A stretch of 64,000 nt of DNA from Cristatella mucedo (GCA_009760855.2 WPIO01000019.1:184001-248000), one strand, 5' to 3'. Positions 12,501-27,500 are shown, numbered from the stretch's first letter. Translations and numbers: made by a program. The notes: a model not told the origin generated them from the letters alone.

Positions 12501-15500
12501 ATATGAGAGCTGCAAATTAGGAAGTATTTAGATATGCTGACTATGAGTATTTCGTTGTCTGCACATGCTCTTTCGGCTGCTCACAGCAGAAAGTGACGCA
12601 GGAAATACAACAGTTTTGACGCTTTCTGAAACAGCTGATCGGCTTACATACAAGTTGTCGACTTCAGCGTGGCGTAAGAAAGAGAGTATACTAGGATCAA
12701 TTTGAAGCTGCAGTACGCACCGTCGTCTTTGCCACATGCCCACGACAAGGGCTGCTATCGACATCAGTAGGAGTGCTCCAGTCACAGAAATTATGACCTC
12801 CAGCGGCGCTTGACCAACGCCAGCCAGAGAAACTAAAATCATGTATGTAAGCACACAATAATCACATCTCCACAACGGCTTATTCCCGACGCATTACTGC
12901 TAAAGTAAAATCAGATTGAAGTGCATTTCTCAGATATTGGTCATGCCTAGCATACTAGAGCAACGAAAATAATTGCAGCCCCTCCCGTCTATATTCGTTT
13001 TCGGGGGGATTAAAGATAGGAATCGACAATATTTCCATGAAATAATCATTTATCCTCGACAGAGAGCAGAGAGATGAAGGATGGAATAATAATAACATAG
13101 AAATTAATTTGAACCATTTAAGGCCACCTACGACAGAAGTCTCACTATAGGTCCTAAACAGCTGCTCACCAAAGGCATGGATACATCTACAAGTGGAAAC
13201 CTCCCTATCTCCCAGAAAAGATCTGTCTTCCAAAATAAAACAATAAACAAACTCTGGAAGCCGACTTAGGAGGTGAGTGTTAACCTCTTGCTGCCCAAAA
13301 AGGTTTTCAAAATGATCGTGAAAAAGGGAGATTAGTTAATATCAGGGAAATGTTATGCAGTAATTAGCAGGATTCACATAATCCACTAAAAGTGAGCAAC
13401 AAGAGGTCTAAATTATGATTAATTTTTAGGATACCGTGCGGGCGCATTGACCAAATTTACTTGCATTCTATTTTAGCACTCCGAATACATGGACTGCAAG
13501 TTGTTAGTAATCCCCGGCCAGCCAAACCCACTTGCAGTGCTACAAAGTACTGTGCAGTCATTTGTTATAGCACTGCTAAAGCCGAAAGCTGTAAGCTCAA
13601 GTATATAGGCTCTACACACAGTGGTGTAATGTGCAATAATTATTAAGCTTTCGACCGATAATTAGCGATAGATCAGATGAATTGCTATCAATACAGTGAC
13701 CCAGACAAGCACATTCCCTGAAGCTAGTAGGTAATGGGTGATCAATAAGTCACTAGAGCTACATTCTAATCTTAGGTAGCCCTTGTCTTGAAGTCCGAAA
13801 ACTACCCAGAAGAGGTGACCTCGGTGCCAAGAGTGAATAAAGGGGTGTAGTTTGCTGCAGGCAAGCAAGCTAACAGGCCTGCAAGCGAGTGAGACTTGCC
13901 AGTAGCTTTTTAAATGTGCTAAAGCCGGGGCCCGACAGCTCCAGTCTAGGGGTGTACAACTCTTAACAATGCACTGCTGCTAGAGTCATAAGGATTGACG
14001 TGGCAATAAAACCAGGGCCAAAGAAATGTGAGTACAACAATCTTATTCATGCACTGTAAGCAAATTACTAGTGAGTTAGGGAGTGAGCACACTGGTAGTT
14101 TACATTCAAAGAGAGGCAGGATGGCGACAGCGGTTGATTGCATGATGTTTCCTGCTCCATCGCCAGTAACCGCTTTAAAAAGTCCTCGCTTTTATAAGAA
14201 ATATTTTGGTGCTAATCTAAAATATTCTCTTTTTTGGCCCTTTATTAGACTCACGGACTAATTCAAATGATTACGACAGGATTCTGAAACGTTAAAAACA
14301 ACGCTAGAAACATCATGTTAAGATTAAACAGTCAAATGGATTTTTCACACGGGTTGACTCGGGTCTATATAAGAACAAAAATATGAACACTTACTCAATA
14401 TTTCGAGATCACCTTTCAAATTCAGCAGGGTTCGCCTAAAAAGTGACTGTGGAAAAAAGAGCAGAATGTGATATATAGCCTGGTAGAAGCATGGGTAGAA
14501 CCAGTAGCCTATAAAGTCTCACTAGCTCAAAGGGAAGCCGTGGGTACAGGAAACGAAAGTTTTGAGGTCCGCATCATGTGTGACGTTAGTTATTATATCG
14601 GACCATTTTAGTCTACCTTGTTTCCTTTGCATATGCGAAAGTAAGCAGGCCTCTAAAATTTTTGCAACGAATTGCAGTGAAGCTTTGCTGGCATGAATGA
14701 TCTTTATCCGTTGCACGAGAGAGTAAGATACTAATTCCGCTTTCTTTTGACCAAATGTAGTATACGAGTGGTTAAATGAACGATGCCAAATGCTGAATAG
14801 ATCAATATAAACCCAAAGAAATCACTATGCCACAAACAAATTATTAAATGAAAAAATGTATATTGAAAGAAATAGGGATTTTATACTATTGTATATAAAT
14901 TAACCAAATAAAATAAATAAATTGATAAGAAAGCTAAAAGGTTAAGTTAATACTCAGAAAAACTTGACCCTCATGTCAGTAAACTCTAGGGCTTCATACT
15001 ACATACTGTGAGGATTATCGCCAAAACTCAGCTTAGTTCTTTTGAAATTGAACCCTCTTGCCAGCAAGCCGTTTGCCGCTTCTCCCCAGCACCCACTCTT
15101 ACGATTGGCTCAGGTAACCAGGCAAAATCAGAGCTCACCAATCTTGCCGAGCCTTATTTTGGATACACCACAGAGCTTCATTTAAGTTGATCACTGTTAT
15201 TTAGCATCAACCGCTTTTTAAGTCAAACCTGGGTTTTGAGCTGTCGTAATGTTAACTTCTATCACACTGCTATTCACTTTGGTGTTGTAAGCGATGAAGT
15301 ACAACTTGTAAAGCGTCGACGGATTCAGGTGTATCCATTTGTGGTTGAGCTCCGTAGCATTTTTCCTGACAAAAGTAATCTCAGTTCCGTTGGCATTTGA
15401 TAATGCAATGATGTATCCGCCTGGTTCACCGTTCCAAGCCTGCGGTTGAGTCCAAGTTACAACCAACGAGCTATGACCAATGTCATGTGCAACTGATAGG

Positions 15501-18500
15501 AACATCACCGAAGGTGCTGTAATAAATCATTAGCGATAACCGATTTGTATGCCTAGCTTTTCATTGAACAGTAACACATAACGCTTCACACTTAAGAAAA
15601 AAAGCCGGAAAATGTGGCTAAGACCACAAGAGCCACTATTTAAAACACTAAAGAATACCAGCTGATTTAACAGCCTCTTTTTTATAGCGACGGAAGAACC
15701 TTTACGGCTATAACCAACGCTTGCAGAGGCGATAAAGGATCACTCACCGCAAGATTAGGACCCATGACCTCATGATCAAGCTTGTGAAAAGCAACCGCCT
15801 TACCTAGTGTGCCATCACGGCTCACAAAAAATAAGAAGGTAGGCAGACTACTGCACTAAAGTGTAGCAATAAGTCAATATCAAACCATGCAACTGTTAAA
15901 GCCCCATATTTTCGTGGAGCAGCTGTATACTATTTTGCCCTAATCAAACCAGAAACTTGTTAACAGTCCCTATTTTGGAAAAACTTTACCAACCTACTTT
16001 ACAAGTATATATACTGGCCTGCTAAAATAGGCAGTGTAACAAGCAGCTGATATGATAATGATTTGTGAGAAGTGTTCAATTTTCTGCTACATTTTGATCC
16101 TACGAAACATACTGTTCGTATGGATGGCTTAATCTACACAGTACGAGTAACCCTCACAGAACATACGGAAGTCACATTGAACAAGACGAAGTCGATTAAA
16201 CTCACTGAACGTATATCTTAAAATTTGATTGGCAATACTTTTAAAGCTCAACTACAACGAAGACAGTAGTTCTTGGAGAAATAAGTACAAGACTCCCAGA
16301 GGAATGTAGAGTCTCCAGAGTCATAGTGATATTGTAAACAGTATTAGGTGCCAAGTTCGATGGTTCTTTGGTAATCAACCGTTGAAGCCCTCCAAATTTG
16401 TTCCAAGTTAAAGGTGAGGAGTATTCCGCGTAGTAATATTGAGGATTTCCGCATATCTTGTCAGGTCTTTCCCACATAATTTTAACTGAGTAATTTTTTA
16501 GGCTGATTTGATCAGATGATTTGCCAACTCGACTGAATGTGGTGGCAGAAACACTAGTTAGGTGAATTTTAGAAAATCTCTAAAATCGCTTCTTGTAACG
16601 GTAGATATTCATTGTGAGTATATTAAAAGTAGCGGAAATGTGAGGGCTCTTTTTGTTTGATATATGTATTATATTATTGAAAATCTGCAGAAAGTTAGCT
16701 TCCGGTTCAACGGTAATGTAGGACAAGAATGCACCTCACCAACTTGCATGTCAGTATAAACCTGAAAAGCCTGTACATGCAACGTTGAATAAAGAAGAGT
16801 GAGAAAACTCTGCATAGCTAAACATCAGCCTCAGTAAATGCAGACGGCTACGTGAAACCCTAGAATATTTAGGTCTAGCAAAAGGGCTCTACATGTAATG
16901 CTGCAGTAAATAAATTAGAGCATTTTAGAGCAATCGCTAGAAATAGACACCCACCACTGGCGTCGGTCCTAATGAAGACCGAACTTGAATTTCTTGATGT
17001 TGTTTCATTCAGTCCGTCTATTCTAGTTGCTGACACACTTATGGAGTAGTTGGTGTAATACTGAAGCCCTGAAGAGTTGAGTTCTAACGATTTCGTGGAA
17101 AAGTTCCAGGTATGATTTTCTGATGCAACGATGACGATGTAATGAAGATTCAGACATTTGTTGGAAGGTGGCGACCACTTAATTTCAAACTTCCGGTTGG
17201 AAAAAGACTCAATCTTGATGTTAAACGGTGGCTCTGGAGCTGAATGATACACATCAATATCAGTCGTGCTTAAATACCGATATTCTATCGATCACAAAAC
17301 ATCACATGGCATCCGATTACATAGCTCATGACTCCAATAGATTCAAGACGATAGAATTCACAAAGGAAAGCATTATTACTCTAATCGATGGGACCCTGTT
17401 TGACCCAGGCGTTAAGGTGCTCACCAAGGATGACTGAGGTCAAGGTGCAGGTTCAATCGTTAGTACACACGTAAAGCGCCTCGACAGAAATTCGGTTCAC
17501 TCGGGGAGCTATCAGACCGATTGCTTCTCTAAGCACACCCCTTTAATTTGCCTGAAAATTTCGTTCAAAAGCCAGCATTATGAATAGAAATGTTGTGACT
17601 AGTTATACATTTAAAAACTGTAGATCTGATCTACCTAAAATCTAATATATCTGAAAGTTGCGCTATTTTAAACCTTAATGGTTAAATCTGAGGAAAAACA
17701 GAAATGAGATATTTTGCTACCACTGAAAGTGTGAATCCCCGAGCTCATAGTTGATACAATCGAAGGTATCACTAGGGATAGAAATTACAGATTTTTGCAT
17801 TGAAGAGCCTGGGCATGTCTGTGGCTCTAAATCAATGCTACGTAACGGGCTATCGAGAGAGATATTCATTAAGTTTTCATCACAATATCTTTTTTGTCTG
17901 CTTACTTGCCGTTGAGGATGATACAATTTTAATGCCCGACTTTTTGGCTTTAAGTTTCGTATTAAGGCTGCTTTAAATGTGTCTCACTGTTAAGGTAAAG
18001 TCGCTGCTTTAAATGTGACTCACAGCTAAGTAAAAGTAGCAATCTAAAAAATGTGCTGTAACGACGGAGCATAAGGCTTACACAAAAAAAGAAGGTTCTG
18101 TAAGTAATGGTACTTCAGTAATAACAGACTTTCATCATGAACCCATTCAGACAACCGTAGGTTGGCAGCTCTATTCAGAGCTTCCATTCTTGCGTTTATT
18201 TACTCTACACATTAATAGTGAGCGCATCTTCTGCGGACTATCTTTTCAACGCGAACAAAACCAAATATATCCAGAGGGCTAGGGTTGGGTTTATTGATTT
18301 AAAAAGAGGTGATTAACTATTAACGCATCACAATATAAAGTAATCAAATGAAAGAAAAGTCCAAAAACAGTCATGCAACAGGCCCAATAAGTTAAAGTGT
18401 AGTCATTAGATACCATGCAAAATAGCTGGTCTAACAAAGTTAGAGCAAAATTTCCAACCTGCCGACAATGTGGATTTTCAAATTTAGGCCGGTCAGACAT

Positions 18501-21500
18501 AGTAGAAGTAAAACAGGTGGCTAACGTTTTTTTTTGATTAAATTGACACGTCTTTTTGTTTGTTCCCGTACGAAGTTAGTGTCCCATACCTCTGAAACCT
18601 TGTGCAAAGAAGGACGTCGGCACTTCAATAAAAAGCCTTTCAAAACACTGTCAAAGCATTGCTATTTTGCATTTGATTCAAAGTTAACATAACGACAGCG
18701 GTCACTAGGATGCCTATGAGTATCAGCCATGTGATGAAAAACTGATACATTTGACGTTACTGATTGGGGTACTCACCAATGCAAGCACGTAATAACCTTG
18801 GTTATCAAACTTTCATCTTTCTTATATAAGAAAATGCAAAGCTTACAGGTATTGAAGCAAGTTGTCCATATTTCTCTCTGAGGAATTGTAAAATTTCTGC
18901 GTTCATTTAAAGCTGATATTTTCCTTAGAAGATATCGAAATACCAATATGTGGCTTTCGAAAAATTTATAGCCCCGTTTCGTACTCTCAGAAAAAGATTC
19001 GCGAAGCTTGGAGTTATTAAATTTGACGGATTCAATAAATGGCACAGGCAGAGCGAATATTCGCTCTTTTCATTGATATTCCTTTAACAAATAAGACTCT
19101 TGGATTTTCACTAGCCGTATTGCAATGGATGCAATGTAAAAATGTCCGGATTAGCCCTGAAGATTAGATAACAAGTTCCCTGTGATGCAGTACATTTTCG
19201 AAATGCGACTACCAGCGTAAGTAAAGAAAGCGTGCAAAACTAAATAAGTGTGAAAAATAAGACGATACGGCTTGAGCAAAATGAAGCAAGAGGTAGCATT
19301 TAGCAGACATATCCTAAGATGCAATCACATGCTATCTAGCTATCATGCACACCTAATCTGAATGATTTCAATAATGTCCAAAGGTTACTATGTCACGAAA
19401 GCCCAAGATTAAATTGCCAAGGTTCAAGTGCAGCAACTTAAAGATGACACGTCCGCTTTACACTAAGAAGTCAAGGATATACACAACACCTATTATAAAT
19501 TATGAAAAAATAAGAAACCTCACACACGACTAGAATTAAAAATATTGAGCTCGTTCTAGAAGCTGCTTAGCTTTTCTGGTAAGATTAAGTATCCAGTTTC
19601 CTAGCGCGGATAATGTTTGGGAGCTAAGGGCTTTGGCGAAACCCTTCTATCAGTTTTCTCAGAAATACCATAAGCAGAACAATCTAATAAGTCTAAGAAT
19701 ACACAATAAACAAAGTATTGGGCGATATACAATAGCTGTGGTAGCTTTTCGCTACCGTAAGTGGATTGCTGTAGATCACAGTTACACGTGGTGCCTGCGA
19801 TTGCAAACGTTTGACTTCCTCAAGTTTTTACCCCTTTAATAAGTTCCATATTTTTGAAGTCTTTAGGGAAAAGATACTCCTCAGCTAAAGAGAGGCCATT
19901 CAAATTATTCGTACAGTTCTTGTGAAAGGCAACATATTTTTCCCAAGCGCGGACTCATGTCCTTAATTAAAACTCTGCTAATTCTATGCTACTTTCATCC
20001 GTAATTGTCCAGTGCCAAACCTACGGTTTTCACATATCTTTGGATGCACATGCTAACACTGATGGTTACCAAATGGTTTGTAACAAGCCAAAGAGCTCTT
20101 GAAGCCTTTTATGAAACTGCCAAGCACAGCATCCAAGTGATTTAAAAGGCTTGGGGGATTTATGGTCAGTGAATATCATGTAATCTGCCAACTGATCGGG
20201 CGTTTCATACGAGGATTGTCTCATGTCTCGACTCAGATGAAATGTTCTAGAACAGCAGAAAAATCTGCCCAAAAATCTGTGCAAAACGTCTTATGTATTA
20301 GTAAAACCGTTGTAAACAATTGAGCAGCAAATTACGCTGTTTTCAGGAAAGCAGTCATTTAACATAAAAAGTTGATCGAGAATAAGGGCAGATACAATGG
20401 ACAAAGATCATCTGAAGTACCTCTGAAATATGGAGTACCTCAGGGCTCCGTGCTAGGTCCGGTTCTTTTCACGGTTAATACTCTCCCTCTTGCTTATGTG
20501 ATTGCCAAGCACAATCTAGGCTTTCACTTCTATGCGGATGACACTCAGTTATACCTTTGCTTTGATCCCTCCCAGCCTTCGAGCACCTCAAATTCTCTCA
20601 ACTCACTTGCTGCATGCATTGATGACATCCGCACATGGATGGCAGCAAATTTTCTACAACTAAACGATGACAAAACTAACTTACTAGTTATGGGCAATCC
20701 CAGTGTGATTCAGAAATTGGAAAGGCTGACGCTCAAAATTGGCTCTGCCAGCATATCTCTAGTCGCATCAGCTCGAAATCTAGGTGTCATATTCCAAAGC
20801 GACCTCTCGTTAGATGAACATATCAGGTCCACAGTCAAATCTGCCTATTTTCAGCTACATAACATTGCTAAAATTCGGGCTTGTTTAGATAAGGATACCA
20901 CGTCTAAGTTGGTCCATGCATTCGTGACATCCCGTTTTGACTTCTGCAACTCGCTGCTTATTGGCCTACCAGCATGTAAGATCAGGCGATTGCAGCTGGT
21001 GCAAAACTCTGCAGCTAGGCATGTCTGTCGTGAGCGTCGCAGCTGCCACATTAGACCACTTTTCACCGATCTGCACTGGCCACCAGTCAAGCAACGGATT
21101 GACTTCAAGGTTTTGTCGCTCACTTGTAGGTCACTTCGTTCTTTGGCTCCAAGCCTATCCCTCAGATCTACTCCCCCATCAGGCCAAGCATTGCACCACC
21201 CACTTTTCGGAATCCAACAGTTTACCACTACGTCGTACAAACCTCAAATCCTTTGGAGACCATGCATTTAGTTCGTATGCTCCCAAAGCCCGGAATTCCC
21301 TCCCGACCTGTGTCAGAACATCCCCTGACCTGACCACATTTAAAAGGAACTTAAAAACACGCCTATTTAGGACAGCATTTAGTGGGTCCCTGTGATTCGT
21401 CATTCACGTGCTTATGCGTGCTGACACTGTGCATGCTGACACTAACCACATTTGCATGCTGACCCTGTGCATGTCACCCCTAACCATATTATTCATTTCG

Positions 21501-24500
21501 TTTGTTTTTTCAAGCATGATTTTACTTACCCTTCAATTGCATTTCTCTTTGCAGCAAATGTAAAGCGCCTAGACAGAGATTGAGTTCTCTGCGGGCGCTT
21601 TATCAAGTACATTATCATTATTATTATTATTATACAAGAGACACACATAAGCCTGAATGGTGACGGGAATGGCAGGAGCATTATAGAGCTTTACTTTTCA
21701 CCAACATCGACGTGACACAATCTAAGATTCCTGGCTGCATTTCAATGGCCTTTAACAATTATTCATAAATCACTCTTTTTCACGTAGCAGCAGGTAATAT
21801 ATTCACCTGAAAAATAGCATACCAAATCCCAATATAAGGCAATATTACGTGAATTAAAAGTGATTTTCTAGCTTTTCTTTCGATAATCAGCTGATCCTAC
21901 AATTGATGCACGAACTCTCTAGGAGTAGCAATTTCAGCAACTCACTATGACAGCTTTTCTACAGATTTCCCCCATCCCTAATAAGTGGTATATCAGGCTA
22001 GTTTACACAGCGACTGTTTGCACGTAGCACGGTCACATTGCTCCACGTAAAAGCCCCTCGGTATCGACCACCTCTCGGCCTCGGCCTCTACTTTGATGCT
22101 GCTTCTATTGGTGAAAATATGTCAGCCCAACGTCATCAGTACGGATGCATCCGATGATAACGACCTTTGAGTTTTACACTGACTAACATTGAGACTCGTA
22201 ATAAAAAAGTCGATGAAAAGTAGGCATATAAGAAAATATTTAAAATATATTATGTAAACAGATTTATTTATGACTTTCGACCTGGATTGCAGATAAGACC
22301 AAAAGGGGCCTAGTTTTCGCTCTTTTGGCGAAGGTCTGCCGGCCGACGACTGGATTTCCTGAATGAGCACTAGAAGACCCGAGAACGTAAAAGGCCTTCC
22401 TTAATGGACTGCCTTGCGAATTCCTATATACAAGCGATACCTTGCACTTACTTGCATTGCTTGGTTTTGTATAGCCCGGCCTGAGGCTGCCGTGGCGTAA
22501 AGCAGAACCTCACTATTCTTGTCGTTTGGTACGTATCTGGCGTCAGGTGAATAATATTGCATACGGCTCTGCTGCTACCTCAACTAGTGAGGGTTGAGCG
22601 GCGTAGTTGTACGTACCTGAACAGTCGGTTGTTAATTTTAAAGTTTCCGCATCACTTTTAGTTTCGTCCTGCTGAAAGTCAAATTTTGTTTTCGCGATCA
22701 CGTTAACATGATACACTGTTTCCGGCTTTAGGCGGCTGATTTCCCAGAAGCAATCTGAAGTATTGAGATGCTGTGATGGCGCTTGGCTAGTTTTCCCTTC
22801 ATATAGTGAAACGTCATAAGAGAAGTTGCTCCGTCCTCCATGGGGAGCAGTCCAGCACGCTTTAAATGATGAGTTCGTGACTTTAGTGACGAATAGCTTC
22901 TTCACCTTGTCAGGAGCTATCGAGAAAACGCTTACAGCTGTGATAATAAGCCTTAAAAACAACTTAGGTATGAAGCAAAAGAAAATTCTGAAATATGTGC
23001 ATATGCGTCTAAAAGATTTGCTGTTACGTGGACAGCTAAAGGGATGGCTGATAACATGCCAAGAATAGCAATTATGGGGTAGGGCTCGCCTGGCAATACT
23101 TAAGACGGCAGAAAGAGGCAGCAACACTGATGGAGACAGCAAGATCAGTCAACCCTTTCGCAAGCTGTGAGCACAAGAGCATTTAGCATATTAATATATA
23201 TTTCTAATGTATAATTTTCTAAAGCTAATAGCCCAAGAGACAGCTGATGGTAAATCCAAATTAGCTTATGGTTGCAGTTTTGTCTATCTGATGTGGAGGC
23301 TGCTGGGTTACATCATCAGCTACGTTAACAATTGAGTAAAGTCTAAGCCAGTCGTAGCTGCTACAAGAGAGCGACCTGGCCAATGATGGTTGTACTTTAC
23401 GAGCCACATGTAGAGAATGAACCTTCCAAATTGAGTAATTATTCAGGCATAGTGCTACTCACGATATTTTTATCATTTTGCCTATTCGTTGATAGTAGCT
23501 CATTCTGACATAAGAATAATAATAACATTGTACTTGATAAAGCGCCCTCAGAGAACTTAATCTCTCTCTTGGCGCTTTACATTTGCTGCAAAGGGAAATG
23601 CAATTGAGACATTTGACTGTGGAAGATCGATAAATGTATTAGCTTAGATACAAATCGATTTTGAAAATGAACAGGAGTTAAAATTTTAGTTGTGAATTCT
23701 TTCAGTGCTGATACTGGAAAAGCCTGACCCAAGGAACTAAAAGCGACAACCAAGACAAGAACTCGGACACACTGCTCGGTAGCGGCCTCTCATGATGCGG
23801 GCAAGCTGGGCACATTGTAAATGACCTGTGAAAATTTCATTTAGTAAATTTGTCCCACGTTTAATATGTTTCATTCAAAGCAATGGCTGAGGCAACATAG
23901 TAGAGAGTGAGAGGGGAAGAGAATGTGTTCGGTTGGAATTTTGCTTCCGATCACAGCTTTTCCGGTACAGATGGCACACTTTCATTACTAAGCTAGACAT
24001 TCTACTATAAGTGACCATTTGGTATTTTCGAGTTTGATGGATATGCTATTTGAATTCAAGACTTGAACTATTCGGATACATGATCTTGGTTCATGGGATA
24101 TTTCTCTTATTTGACGCTCTGGCAGCTCTTTTTTCCTGAGACCTTCACATCGTCGTCCAGGTTTATCCTAGCTAAGTATTACCATATAAGATAAGGTACT
24201 GTTTGTCAACATTTTCCAAAGCATGATTTGGGCTGATGATGACGATAGGAATAATTATTTCTAGAGAAAAAAGTTTGATATGCAAAGGTTCCGAAACATT
24301 TTAAATCTAAATAAGAATCAGGAAGCGAAACCAGATTGAGGATTTGAATTACTAATCGCACACAAGGAACCTCGTACAATCCAGCCAGTTTGAACCACTT
24401 TTAACTGTCGTGCACAGGCTTTTTAAAAAGCAGAGAATAAACATCAAGGTTTTGTCACTTATTTTATATGTCTCTTCATTCTCTTGCTCCAGCCTATCTA

Positions 24501-27500
24501 TCTGAACTATTTACCAGTCAGGCTAAGCAAGATACCACCCGCTCCTCTGATTCAAGTGGTTTAGCTGCACCATGAACCAAACTCAAGTTCTTCGGAGCTG
24601 GTACATTTAGTTTGTATGGTCCCAAAGCATTCAACTCACTTCCGACTGACGTGACAACACGCCTTGAGTTTACGCTTAGTAAGAGGCTAACAACGCACCT
24701 GTTCCTCACAGCAATGGCTGGATCCATGTGAGTTTTCTTTGTGTGCTTATGCGCATAGGGCGTTATTACTATCCGTATTGACATCATTCCATTGCAGCAC
24801 GTGTAACGTGCTGAAAGTCAGATTTAGTTCTTTGCGGGCACTGCACAAATATCTCATTACTTTTGCTGTTAATACTAGTTCTCTCAAGAAGCAATGAAAG
24901 AGGACATCCATTACCTATCATTAAAATATTATAACATACCAGATTTGCTAATTTAAGATGCTGGGGCTATCCGGAACCACAGGGTCCGTTAACCTGGTAG
25001 TTAACAGTGTAATATCTTAAGCCCATGGCCTATTCAAATGGTGATGACAGCGCTTTCTCAAAAAGCATTTACCCAAAATTTTATGAACCACGGAAAGAGA
25101 CAGGCCTTCATGACATAGCTAAGCACAGTCTCCTTTCGGCTTAGTAAGTGCGAAAATTAATTTTGCCTTTTTATGGTTGCTAGTCTAGAGAATGTTTTGA
25201 ACTATTGCAGAGAAAGTTTGATTGAAAACGTTAAAATATAAAAATGTAATATTATGAATAATTGCGTGATGTTATATTGGCACGGCAGGCTATACATTGC
25301 TGCAAAAGGCCTAAAGTTGGGGCACTACAACCGCGAAAAAGATGTGTTACTACATTTTCTCATACCGACCTTGAGGTCATTGTCGTTCGAACTAAATCAC
25401 GCTTCCACGATTTCACTCTTACTTTACCAATTGCTCGGCTTTTTGCTGAGGTAATCTACTACTTCTAGTGCATGTGAGTGAACAAATAGAACGATTCAAA
25501 ATAGAATATGAACTGCGTATGTTAGATCGTGGATTTTCAAGATGATGAAGTTTAAAGAGGAAAGAATCAAATGTATCTTTATCGTAAATTGAGAATGAGA
25601 GAGTTGCTGAGATCTAGGATGGAATCGCTTCAACCAGACCTTATTTCAAAAGTACCTAGGCTAATTTAATCTCACTTTTAAGAAACTATAGATTTACAGG
25701 AATCGGCCGTTTAGTTAAGCAAATAGTAAAGCTAAGTAGGAAGTCATTTAAGGCAGGTGCCAGTACGTTATCGAGATCGTTATTAGTTGTAGGTTTTTAG
25801 AGAACAGTTCCGATAATGAAGTGAATAGACAAGCACTCATTCGATAAACTGGTAGATAAGTGCACCAAAAGATGATACGGGAAAGATCCTGATTCCAGCT
25901 CTATTCATGCAGTCTCCAACTTTTGGAATGGAAAACTCAAAGCAAACTATGCATCTTTGGGTTAAGATGATAACGGAGGATAATAAAAATCATAACACTA
26001 AAAAGGTTGATTGCAGAACACCGTAAGAGAACTCGATCTATATCTAGGCACTTTAAAACTCCTGGCACGAACAGTTACAAAGGCTGAGTGTCATGCGTAT
26101 AATCCAACACGCAAGATGAAAAATTATCATGATATGACTAGAATACAAGAGCAAACATGAAGATACTCATGACCACAGGTTAGATGCACATAGGGGTAGT
26201 ATATGGCCAGATAATATATAAATAGGCGCGAAAGGCAGAACGGCATTTTCAACTACGTGTTTAACGGGCAGAAGAGAAAGTTAATCTGATAAGCTGCCTC
26301 TTCAACCTTGACTCAAAGAATGGTAGCTAGATCATAGCAAGTTGTGACCTTACTCGTACGATAACTTCACCTTTCTGGTGCGTGCGAACTGTAGGCTCTT
26401 TCACCAGAAGATTTAAATTTAGTACAAATGGCGTTGAGATGATTTATTATTAGGAGAAATGTGCACCTGTTTTTTGTCTAGAAATAGCTAAAAAAAACGT
26501 CGAAGGTTTGAAATAACTAAAGCGAGGCAGGTAATTGTTTCGACAACGAACCTTATTATGCATGCTTCTTTGAAGGAATGTTACTTGCAAAAAGGAGCAC
26601 CTGATAGAGGAATTATTGCAAATTTTAGGTGGGTGCTTAAGACGTATGGAGGCAGCCAATGGTGGAGCTGCCGAGCTAAATATTTAACGTCTGGTGTGGT
26701 ACAGACCTCACGAATCCTTTGCATTCGTCAATTAATTGTGGCCACCATTAGTTTCTTTAGCATAGGGTAACCACTGCAGAGATTGTTTGGATTGCTATCA
26801 CGTGACCAAGGTTAGAATCTGTTGAGGCTTTACTGGTTTTTCGCTACTCCTATCTTTAGAGTCGGGGCAATCTAGCTTAGAGAGCACAAAAGATATATAG
26901 TGCCTACAGCACCCATAGCAAGAATCCTTTAAACATTAGAGGCTAGTATTTAGGAATTCTCCAATGACAACTCAACCATTGAATAGCTAGTTTCGTTCGA
27001 GTTAAGATACTGCAAAAGCCTGACAAGTAGACCTAATGACAAGAGCCAAAATTAAAATTTAGTGCAAGGAACGTTGAGATGACCAGATGCTAAGTAGTGG
27101 ATGAAGCGAGTGCTGGACGTTCTCACTTGTAGACTATAGGGCTACAGAGTGAAGTGATCTGTAAGCCAGACTGGAGTTAGTGAAAGCGTTTCTATGCTTG
27201 AGATGCACCCATTTATTCTCAAAAAAAGAGTGCCATGTCAGCTGATCGTTTAGAAAATTCGACGAAATGAAAAGAGAAGCAGGCAAAGATTAATTGGTTA
27301 AATAATCTCATAGGGAATTTAAAGACACCAATTTCAGTTACGGAAGAAGCGACTAAGGAATGGGCATATTCAAATCGTACTTGAAGACGAATGGTGTGTA
27401 CCAGTGTAAACTAAGTACGCTTTTCTAAACTTCATATCGGGGTATTTATATGCAATACTAAAGAGATAATCGAACGTTGGGTGACGATAAATGCGATACA

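Noticed and set aside
12528-12720. Cytoplasmic tail encoded by reading straight on from the transmembrane exon
   Set aside because: A GTGCGT donor follows the RRR stop-transfer patch, and the juxtamembrane exon at 7.9 kb fits the phase; the read-through shows no motif.
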